Below, piece after piece: positions 1-4,853 of a stretch of 6,285 nucleotides of DNA (position 1 is its first letter; each line of letters begins with the position of its first letter). The notes beneath the pieces were generated by a model. The model had not been told where the DNA came from. It did not search any database and saw nothing but the letters and a program-made list of their open reading frames with translations. The translations under genes were made by a program, and so were the position numbers. Source of the stretch: Pseudomonas sp. UBA5782 (GTDB taxonomy: Bacteria; Pseudomonadota; Gammaproteobacteria; Pseudomonadales; Pseudomonadaceae); NCBI GenBank assembly GCA_002418465.1, contig DIEE01000198.1, forward strand, positions 181 to 6,465. Direction: 5' to 3'.

Positions 1-97
1 AGGCCTGCAGGCTGCCGGCGAGTTCCGCCAGCGTCGCCGGCGGCAGGTCGTGGAAGAAGCGGTGGGCGGCGAGCAGATCGAGGGCGGAGGAGAGCAT
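1..97 (-). CDS. N-terminal fragment of an unidentified protein, possibly cyclic-nucleotide-binding type
   Basis: Reading the minus strand from an ATG at 97-95 gives 32 open codons that run off the left edge: MLSSALDLLAAHRFFHDLPP followed by ATLAELAGSLQA. The pattern 'hydrophobic helix, FF-x-x-LPP, then LAELAGSL' resembles the opening helices of cyclic-nucleotide-binding (cNMP) regulatory domains, which often begin 'PLF..L....L..LA..L'. In Pseudomonas such domains open multi-domain proteins with CBS and nucleotidyltransferase-like parts, but only the first 32 residues are visible, so this is a weak family guess. No clear Shine-Dalgarno precedes the ATG. The gene is divergent from the CoA-transferase gene, with about 160 bp between the two starts. 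I see no convincing sigma70 promoter in that gap. Existence of the coding region is moderately supported; its function is open. Confidence 0.5.
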   Translation of the reverse strand, partial: MLSSALDLLAAHRFFHDLPPATLAELAGSLQA

Positions 98-258
98 GGC
101 GGTCGGTGTCCAGTGTGAGCGCACATCTCAGCACAGCCGGCGGAGGCGGCACCAGAGGCAGGTGGCAGCGCCTGCGACTTTGGTATGACGCACGATTCGT
201 GGGGCCTTGCATCGACTAGGCTGCGCACCTTTCCCAGCCCAGCCGCGAGACCCTGACC

Positions 259-1776
259 ATGCATTCCGACCGTGTGCGCCTGCCCTCCCTGCTCGACAAA
301 CTGATGAGTGCGGAGCAAGCCGCCGCGCTGATCGAGGACGGCATGACCGTCGGCATGAGCGGTTTCACCCGCGCCGGAGAAGCCAAGGCGGTGCCGCGCG
401 CACTGGCCGAACGGGCGAAGAAGCACCCGCTGCAGATCAGCCTGATGACCGGCGCCAGCCTGGGCAACGACCTCGACAAGCAGCTCACCGAGGCCGGCGT
501 GCTGGCCCGGCGCATGCCGTTCCAGGTCGACAGCACGCTGCGCAAGGCGATCAACGCCGGGGAGGTGATGTTCATCGACCAGCACCTCTCGGAAACCGTC
601 GAGCAGCTGCGCAACCACCAGCTCAAGCTGCCGGACATCGCGGTGATCGAGGCGGTCGCCATTACCGAGGACGGCCACATCGTGCCGACCACCTCGGTGG
701 GCAATTCGGCCAGTTTCGCGATCTTCGCCAAGCGCGTGATCGTCGAGATCAACCTGGCGCACAACCCGAATCTGGAAGGCCTGCACGACATCTACATCCC
801 CACCTATCGACCGACCCGCACGCCGATCCCGCTGACCCGCGTGGACGACCGCATCGGCAGCGGCGCGATCCCGATCCCGCCGGAGAAGATCGTCGCCATC
901 GTCGTCAGCGACCAGGCCGATTCGCCGTCCACCGTGCTGCCGCCGGACGCCGAGACCCAGGCCATCGCCGACCACCTGATCGATTTCTTCAAGGGCGAAG
1001 TCGCCGCCGGGCGCATGAGCGACAGCCTCGGCCCGCTGCAGGCCGGCATCGGTAGCATCGCCAACGCGGTGATGTGCGGGCTGATCGATTCGCCGTTCGA
1101 GAACCTCAGCATGTATTCCGAGGTGCTGCAGGACTCCACCTTCGACCTGATCGACGCCGGCAAGCTGCGCTTCGCCTCGGGCAGCTCGATCACCCTGTCG
1201 GCGCGGCGCAACGCCGAGGTGTTCGGCAACCTGGAGAAGTACAAGAGCAAGCTGGTGCTGCGCCCGCAGGAAATCTCCAACCACCCGGAAGTGGTGCGTC
1301 GCCTGGGCATCATCGGCATCAACACGGCCCTGGAGTTCGACCTCTACGGCAACGTCAACTCGACCCACGTTGGCGGCACGAAAATGATGAACGGCATCGG
1401 CGGCAGCGGCGACTTCGCCCGCAACGCGCACCTGGCGATCTTCGTCACCAAGTCGATCGCCAAGGGCGGCGCGATTTCCAGCGTGGTGCCGATGGTCAGC
1501 CACGTCGACCACTCCGAGCACGATGTCGACATCCTCGTCACCGAAGTCGGCCTCGCCGACCTGCGCGGCCTGGCCCCGCGCGAACGCGCGCGGGCGGTGA
1601 TCGACAATTGCGTACACCCCAGCTACCGCGCGGCGCTGAACGACTACTTCGAGCGCGCCTGCGCCAAGGGCGGGCACACCCCGCACCTGCTGCGCGAGGC
1701 GCTGCAGTGGCATATCGACCTGGAAGAAACCGGCAGCATGATCGGCGGCGTGCTGGGCGTGGCGGCCAGCGCCTGA
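259..1776 (+). CDS. Acetyl-CoA hydrolase / succinyl-CoA:acetate CoA-transferase family protein
   Basis: This 505-residue protein belongs to the class I CoA-transferase family of AarC, ScpC/YgfH and yeast Ach1, and its length is typical. These enzymes move CoA between acetyl-, succinyl- or propionyl-CoA and free acids through a glutamyl-CoA intermediate in the cytoplasm. Visible marks: the N-terminal SGFTRAGEAKAVP segment (residues 34-46); the catalytic glutamate in MYSEVLQDSTFDLIDAG at E288, aligning with Glu294 of AarC; the following FASGSS loop (305-310); and the glycine-rich NGIGGSGDF turn (378-386) of the oxyanion/CoA site. The ATG at 259 was chosen because MHSDRVRLPSLLDKLMS matches the start of Pseudomonas homologues as I remember them. 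The Shine-Dalgarno is weak (CGAGAC). Which acyl donor and acceptor are used cannot be read from sequence. The gene stands alone, closed by a terminator shared with the convergent pfpI-like gene. Confidence 0.93.
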   Translation: MHSDRVRLPSLLDKLMSAEQAAALIEDGMTVGMSGFTRAGEAKAVPRALAERAKKHPLQISLMTGASLGNDLDKQLTEAGVLARRMPFQVDSTLRKAINAGEVMFIDQHLSETVEQLRNHQLKLPDIAVIEAVAITEDGHIVPTTSVGNSASFAIFAKRVIVEINLAHNPNLEGLHDIYIPTYRPTRTPIPLTRVDDRIGSGAIPIPPEKIVAIVVSDQADSPSTVLPPDAETQAIADHLIDFFKGEVAAGRMSDSLGPLQAGIGSIANAVMCGLIDSPFENLSMYSEVLQDSTFDLIDAGKLRFASGSSITLSARRNAEVFGNLEKYKSKLVLRPQEISNHPEVVRRLGIIGINTALEFDLYGNVNSTHVGGTKMMNGIGGSGDFARNAHLAIFVTKSIAKGGAISSVVPMVSHVDHSEHDVDILVTEVGLADLRGLAPRERARAVIDNCVHPSYRAALNDYFERACAKGGHTPHLLREALQWHIDLEETGSMIGGVLGVAASA

Positions 1777-1792
1777 CTGACCGTTCGAACGG

Positions 1793-1822
1793 AAAAAAAG
1801 CCCGGCATTGCCGGGCTTCTTC
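1793..1822. terminator. Bidirectional rho-independent terminator
   Basis: A perfect 9-bp stem, AAGCCCGGC (1798-1806) and GCCGGGCTT (1810-1818), closes a three-base loop (ATT). A run of seven A precedes it (1793-1799), giving a U-tract on the minus strand. The plus-strand side continues as the T-rich CTTCTTCGTTTC. It lies 16 bp after the CoA-transferase stop and 27 bp before the stop of the convergent PfpI-like gene, so it can serve both. The minus-strand direction has the better U-tract. Confidence 0.88.
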
Positions 1823-1845
1823 GTTTCGGGCGTTGCGGGTGGCGA

Positions 1846-2385
1846 TCAGGCCGCCAGCACGTCGATCAGCTTCTGGCTGAAGGCCGGGATGTCGTCCGGC
1901 TTGCGGCTGCTGATCAGCTTGCCGTCCACCACCACCTGCTGGTCGACCCAGTTGGCGCCGGCGTTCTTCAGGTCGTCGGTCAGCGACGGCCAACTGGTCA
2001 TGGTCTTGCCCTTGACCAGGTCGCTGCTGGCGAGAATCCAGCCGCCGTGGCAGATCACCGCGATCGGCTTGTTAGCGCGCGCCGCGTCCTTGACCAGCGC
2101 CTGGGCCATTTCGTCGGTGCGGATGGTGTCGCCGTTGACCACGCCACCGGGCAGCAGGATGGCGTCGTAGTCGTCGATGTTGGCGCTCTCGAAGGTCTTG
2201 TCGACGCGGAAGGTATCGGCCGGGGTGGTGTGGTTCCAGCCCGTCACCTGGCCGCTCTTCGCGGAAATGATCTCGGCTTTCGCGCCGGCCTTTTCCAGCG
2301 CCTGCCGGGGGCCGGTCAGTTCGACCTGCTCGAAGCCGTCGGTGACCAGGATGGCGACTTTCTTGCCGTTCAGCGATGCGTTCAT
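1846..2385 (-). CDS. pfpI: PfpI / DJ-1 family stress-protection protein (class I amidotransferase-like fold)
   Basis: The 179-residue protein is full length for the PfpI/YhbO branch of the DJ-1 superfamily. The nucleophile elbow AVICHGGW places the catalytic cysteine at C112 with H113 beside it. The acidic partner is E19 in VTDGFEQVE (residues 14-22). The LLPGG motif (77-81) and the late region LISSRKPDDIPAF match the subfamily. Members have been described as proteases, chaperones, glyoxalases and, with dispute, protein or nucleotide deglycases. In P. aeruginosa the pfpI gene is reported to have antimutator and stress-protective roles (from memory). The protein has no signal peptide, so it is cytoplasmic. 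The start at 2385 is set by a strong Shine-Dalgarno. The gene is divergent from the HDOD gene and one gene away from mutM, the same neighbourhood as in P. aeruginosa. Family certain; precise activity open. Confidence 0.93.
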   Translation of the reverse strand: MNASLNGKKVAILVTDGFEQVELTGPRQALEKAGAKAEIISAKSGQVTGWNHTTPADTFRVDKTFESANIDDYDAILLPGGVVNGDTIRTDEMAQALVKDAARANKPIAVICHGGWILASSDLVKGKTMTSWPSLTDDLKNAGANWVDQQVVVDGKLISSRKPDDIPAFSQKLIDVLAA

Positions 2386-2390
2386 GAGCT

Positions 2391-2397
2391 CTCCTCC
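2391..2397 (-). promoter_or_regulatory. Strong ribosome binding site of the pfpI-like gene
   Basis: On the minus strand GGAGGAG lies five bases before the ATG at 2385-2383. It is the strongest Shine-Dalgarno in the window and fixes the start of the PfpI-like protein. Most other genes here have weak or no Shine-Dalgarno, so this one may be translated comparatively well. Confidence 0.8.
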
Positions 2398-2473
2398 AAG
2401 GGTGGAAGCGCCGCCCGCGGGCCTTGCGGCAGAGCCTGCCGGGCCGGCGCAGACAGTGCGCGGTGCAAGAAAT

Positions 2474-2503
2474 ACCGAACGGCGGCTGGGGTGAAAGTTC
2501 GGT
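2474..2503. repeat. Inverted repeat in the divergent pfpI/HDOD intergenic region
   Basis: ACCGAAC (2474-2480) and GTTCGGT (2497-2503) form a perfect 7-bp inverted repeat separated by 16 bases. It sits between the two divergent starts, 63 bp before the HDOD ATG at 2567 and 88 bp upstream of the pfpI ATG. That is a plausible place for an operator acting on one or both promoters. I cannot match it to a known regulator. The half-site spacing (centre to centre 23 bp, about two helical turns) suits a dimeric DNA-binding protein, but chance or a weak hairpin is possible. Confidence 0.4.
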
Positions 2504-2566
2504 GTCGCGGACGAGCTGCAGATGGCAAACTGCGGCTATTCCCCTCACCCCACCGATGCGCCCGAC

Positions 2567-3433
2567 ATGTCCCAGGAACTCTCCTCCGAACAGATCCGCA
2601 AGGCCCTGCAGGGCATCAGCGTGCCGCCCCAACCGCAGATCATGGTCGACCTGCAGATGGAGCAGTTCATGCCCAACCCGGACCTCAAGGCGATCGCCAA
2701 GCTGATCAGCCAGGACCCCGGCCTGTCCGGCGCGCTGCTGAAGATCGTCAACTCGCCGTACTTCGGCCTGGCCAACAAGGTCAGCTCGATCCAGCGCGCG
2801 GTGAACCTGCTGGGCTGCAACAGCGTGATCAACATCATCAACGCGCAGTCGATCCGCGGCGAGATGAGCGACGAGACCATCGTCACCCTGAACCGCTTCT
2901 GGGACACCGCCCAGGACGTGGCGATGACCTGCCTGACCCTGGCCAAGCGTGTCGGCATCCAGGCGGTGGACGAGGCCTACGCCCTCGGGCTGTTCCACAA
3001 CTGCGGCATCCCGCTGATGCTCAAGCGCTTCCCGCACTACATGAGCGTGCTGGAGGAGGCCTACGCCAGCGCCAACGCCGAGCGCCGCGTGGTGGACACC
3101 GAGAACCGCGTGCTCAACACCAATCATGCGGTGGTCGGCTACTACACCGCGCGTTCGTGGAACCTCAACCCTCACCTGTGTGAGGCGATCGCCAATCACC
3201 ACAACGCGCTGGCGATCTTCAGCGAGGATTCCGGGCGCGACAGCCAGCTGAAGAACCTGCTGGCGATCCTCAAGATGGCCGAGCACATCTGCGGCTGCTA
3301 CCGCGTGCTCGGCGGCCAGACCGAAGACCACGAATGGCACGCGGTGCGCCCCTACGTGCTGGATTACATCGGCCTCTCCGACTACGACTACGAAACCCTC
3401 AAGGAAAGCATCCGCGAGCTGGGCGTGGGCTAG
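2567..3433 (+). CDS. HDOD domain-containing signalling protein
   Basis: A 288-residue single-domain HDOD protein, a relative of HD-domain phosphohydrolases that usually lacks catalytic activity and acts in signalling and regulation. The N-terminal half carries PPQPQIMVDLQ (20-30), LISQDPGLSGALLKIVNSPYFGL (46-68) and IQRAVNLLG (75-83), the classic HDOD signature. Where true HD enzymes have 'LLHDIG', this protein has GLFHNCGIPL (141-150), so the metal-binding aspartate is replaced by N145. H187 (in TNHAVVGYY) and H211-H212 (in ANHHN) remain. No receiver, GGDEF or EAL domain is attached, and there is no signal peptide or membrane segment. The ATG at 2567 is preferred because family similarity begins at MSQELSSEQI. 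An in-frame ATG at 2522 would add 15 unlike residues. Neither start has a good Shine-Dalgarno. It is followed by a REP-like element and then mutM. Confidence 0.88.
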   Translation: MSQELSSEQIRKALQGISVPPQPQIMVDLQMEQFMPNPDLKAIAKLISQDPGLSGALLKIVNSPYFGLANKVSSIQRAVNLLGCNSVINIINAQSIRGEMSDETIVTLNRFWDTAQDVAMTCLTLAKRVGIQAVDEAYALGLFHNCGIPLMLKRFPHYMSVLEEAYASANAERRVVDTENRVLNTNHAVVGYYTARSWNLNPHLCEAIANHHNALAIFSEDSGRDSQLKNLLAILKMAEHICGCYRVLGGQTEDHEWHAVRPYVLDYIGLSDYDYETLKESIRELGVG

Positions 3434-3441
3434 CCACTGCC

Positions 3442-3500
3442 CGTAGGGTGCGCCATGCGCACCTTGCGTATCGCTCGATGCGCGTTTCCCGCGCCCTACG
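3442..3500. repeat. REP-like palindromic element between the HDOD gene and mutM
   Basis: This 59-bp element is bounded by near-perfect inverted arms, CGTAGGGTGCG (3442-3452) and CGCGCCCTACG (3490-3500), which differ at one position that still allows a G-T wobble. Inside lie two more palindromes: GGTGCGC-CAT-GCGCACC (3447-3463, 7-bp perfect stem) and GCGTATCG-CT-CGATGCGC (3466-3483, 8-bp stem with one wobble). The 'GTAGGGTGCGC..GCGCACC' pattern is like short intergenic repeats I recall from Pseudomonas genomes. There is no T-run after the hairpins, so this is not a canonical rho-independent terminator, though it could shield transcript ends. It contains an ATG (3455) that falsely extends the mutM frame. 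Confidence 0.65.
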
Positions 3501-3526
3501 ACCCTCCCTGGCAGCCCGACGTTCCC

Positions 3527-4339
3527 ATGCCCGAATTACCCGAAGTCGAAACCACCCGCCGCGGCATCGCCCCGCACGTCGAAGGCCAGCGCGTCGAGCG
3601 CGTGATCGTGCGCGAGCGGCGCCTGCGCTGGCCGATTCCCGAAGACCTCGACGTGCGCCTGTCCGGGCAGCGCATCGAACACGTCGAGCGGCGCGCCAAG
3701 TACCTGCTGCTGCAGGCCGAAAGCGGCACGCTGATCGCCCACCTGGGCATGTCCGGCAGCCTGCGCCTGGTGCCCGGCGGCCAACCGGCGCTGAAGCACG
3801 AGCACGTGGACTTCGAGCTGGAATCGGGCCTGTCGCTGCGCTACACCGACCCGCGGCGCTTCGGCGCGCTGCTCTGGAGCGCCGATCCGCTGGCCCACGA
3901 GCTGCTGCGCAACCTCGGCCCGGAGCCGCTGACCGATGCCTTCGATGGCGAGCGCCTGTTCGCGTTGTCGCGCGGCCGTTCGATGGCGGTCAAGCCGTTC
4001 ATCATGGACAACGCGGTGGTGGTCGGGGTGGGCAACATCTACGCCAGCGAAGCGCTGTTCGCCGCCGGCATCGATCCGCGGCGCGCCGCCGGAGCCATCT
4101 CCAAGGCGCGCTATCAGCGCCTGGCGCTGGAGATCAAGCGCATCCTCGCCCACGCCATCGAGCGTGGCGGCACCACCCTGCGCGACTTCGTCGGCGGTGA
4201 CGGGCTGCCCGGCTATTTCCAGCAGGAACTGTTCGTCTACGGCCGCGGCGGCGAGTTCTGCAAGGTCTGCGGCAGCACCCTGCGCGAGGTGCGCCTGGGC
4301 CAGCGCGCCAGCGTTTACTGCGGACGCTGCCAGCGCTGA
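3527..4339 (+). CDS. mutM: Formamidopyrimidine-DNA glycosylase (8-oxoguanine repair)
   Basis: MutM/Fpg removes 8-oxoguanine and formamidopyrimidines from DNA and nicks the abasic site by beta/delta elimination. The protein is 270 residues, the usual size. It begins MPELPEVETT: after removal of Met, the N-terminal proline is the Schiff-base nucleophile and the next glutamate is catalytic. That motif fixes the start at 3527. Other key residues are present: K58 in RRAKYLLL, the void-filling M75 in HLGMSGSLR, R110-R111-F112 in DPRRFG, and N170 in GVGNIYASEALF (167-179) in the helix-two-turn-helix. The C-terminal zinc finger has C245, C248, C265 and C268 (CX2C-X16-CX2C) with R260 in GQRASVYC. All catalytic and structural residues are intact. 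No obvious Shine-Dalgarno precedes the ATG. The gene may be co-transcribed with the HDOD gene across the 93-bp gap, unless the REP-like element blocks this. Confidence 0.97.
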   Translation: MPELPEVETTRRGIAPHVEGQRVERVIVRERRLRWPIPEDLDVRLSGQRIEHVERRAKYLLLQAESGTLIAHLGMSGSLRLVPGGQPALKHEHVDFELESGLSLRYTDPRRFGALLWSADPLAHELLRNLGPEPLTDAFDGERLFALSRGRSMAVKPFIMDNAVVVGVGNIYASEALFAAGIDPRRAAGAISKARYQRLALEIKRILAHAIERGGTTLRDFVGGDGLPGYFQQELFVYGRGGEFCKVCGSTLREVRLGQRASVYCGRCQR

Positions 4340-4358
4340 GGCGGGCGATCTTTCAGCG

Positions 4359-4381
4359 GCCGGCGCAGGTCTTGCGCCGGC
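4359..4381. other. Stem-loop downstream of mutM
   Basis: GCCGGCGCA (4359-4367) pairs perfectly with TGCGCCGGC (4373-4381) around a five-base loop. It starts 20 bp after the mutM stop codon. Neither side carries a T-run (the plus side continues GATGATACG), so it does not meet the rho-independent criterion. It could still end or stabilise the mutM transcript, and it separates mutM from the promoter that follows. Confidence 0.6.
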
Positions 4382-4399
4382 GATGATACGAAGCGCACG

Positions 4400-4427
4400 C
4401 TGACAATTCCCGCGGCACTGTTATAGT
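4400..4427 (+). promoter_or_regulatory. Sigma70-type promoter of the small exported-protein gene
   Basis: CTGACA (4400-4405) matches the -35 consensus at 5 of 6 positions, and TATAGT (4422-4427) matches the -10 consensus at 5 of 6, with a 16-base spacer. Transcription would start near 4434, giving a leader of about 30 bases before the ATG at 4464. The stretch is visibly more AT-rich than its surroundings. This is the best promoter candidate in the window, and it implies the downstream gene is transcribed independently of mutM. Confidence 0.7.
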
Positions 4428-4463
4428 TACGCCAACGCCCCACACCCCTGAAGGACCGCCCCG

Positions 4464-4808
4464 ATGAACCTGTTTCGTTGCACTGCTCTTGTCTTGGCGC
4501 TGACCACCGTCTCGCTGGCTTTGCCCGCTCAGGCCGGGCAGGCAGTGGAGGAGAATTCGTCCGGCGATCCGATGTACACGGTCGAGGCGCCACCTGCCTA
4601 TGCAATGATCGGCGATCTGGTTATTGCGCGGCCCCTGCTGATCGCGGCGACCGTGATTGGCGCCGCTGCGTTCGTCGTGGCGCTGCCGTTCACCGCCACT
4701 GGCGGCGGCATTGGTGCTACCGGCAAGGCGCTGGTGGTCGATCCCGGCAAGGCGGCATTCGTCCGCTGCCTGGGCTGCACCAGCACCGGTTACAACAACC
4801 GCGACTGA
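4464..4808 (+). CDS. Small exported or membrane-anchored protein of unknown function, C-terminal CxxC
   Basis: This 114-residue protein starts with a clear Sec signal peptide: MNLFRC, a hydrophobic core to about residue 20, and a PAQA cleavage site near residue 24. A short acidic stretch follows (29-36), then the conserved-looking SGDPMYTVEAPPAYAMIGDL and a second hydrophobic segment (about 56-78, ARPLLIAATVIGAAAFVVALPF), probably a membrane span. A glycine-rich turn (TGGGIG) comes next. The tail is KAAFVRCLGCTSTG, with C102 and C105 forming a CxxC pair. The pattern matches small Pseudomonas proteins often labelled 'multidrug transporter', a name for which I see no support because one span cannot make a transporter. 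Shine-Dalgarno GAAGGA (4450-4455) lies eight bases before the ATG. The gene is monocistronic, between its own promoter and a terminator. The CxxC could bind metal or form a disulfide; function unknown. Confidence 0.85.
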   Translation: MNLFRCTALVLALTTVSLALPAQAGQAVEENSSGDPMYTVEAPPAYAMIGDLVIARPLLIAATVIGAAAFVVALPFTATGGGIGATGKALVVDPGKAAFVRCLGCTSTGYNNRD

Positions 4809-4823
4809 GTCCCAGCCCGCACG

Positions 4824-4853
4824 AAAAAAGCCGGTCAATCGACCGGCTTTTTC
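4824..4853. terminator. Bidirectional rho-independent terminator, overlapping the end of the GGT frame
   Basis: AAAAAGCCGGTC (4825-4836) pairs perfectly with GACCGGCTTTTT (4841-4852) around the loop AATC. The GC core is 7 bp, with an A-run before it and five T after it, so it can terminate transcription from both directions. It follows the small-protein stop by 16 bases. On the minus strand it overlaps the last codons (KKPVD) and stop (4837-4835) of the GGT-like frame, so the terminator is partly coding. Confidence 0.9.

Noticed and set aside
98..258. Promoters in the leftmost divergent intergenic gap
   Set aside because: I found only weak hexamers at wrong spacing (for example ATGACG at 185-190 with no -10 partner), so none is annotated.
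207..1880. Plus-strand frames overlapping the CoA-transferase in another frame (207-1055, 1074-1880)
   Set aside because: They are Arg/Pro/Ala/Gly-rich shadow frames of the real 259-1776 gene with no recognisable domain.
2461..2475. Possible sigma54 promoter (GG...GC) on the minus strand upstream of pfpI
   Set aside because: The GG-to-GC spacing is 8 bases instead of 10 and the flanking consensus is poor.
2522..2566. Upstream ATG extending the HDOD protein by 15 residues
   Set aside because: MANCGYSPHPTDAPD has no family resemblance and only a poor Shine-Dalgarno; 2567 is preferred, though the longer form cannot be strictly excluded.
2072..3340. Long minus-strand open frame (422 codons) across the pfpI and HDOD genes
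   Set aside because: It lies opposite and out of frame with two well-recognised genes, has repetitive His/Ala/Arg/Leu composition typical of antisense frames in GC-rich DNA, and shows no domain.
3455..3526. Upstream ATG extending mutM by 24 codons
   Set aside because: The ATG lies inside the REP-like palindrome. MutM requires MPELPEVET at its N-terminus because the proline after Met is catalytic, so 3527 is the start.
4359..4381. Stem-loop after mutM as a rho-independent terminator
   Set aside because: The stem is good but neither side has a T-run, so it is reported only as a stem-loop.
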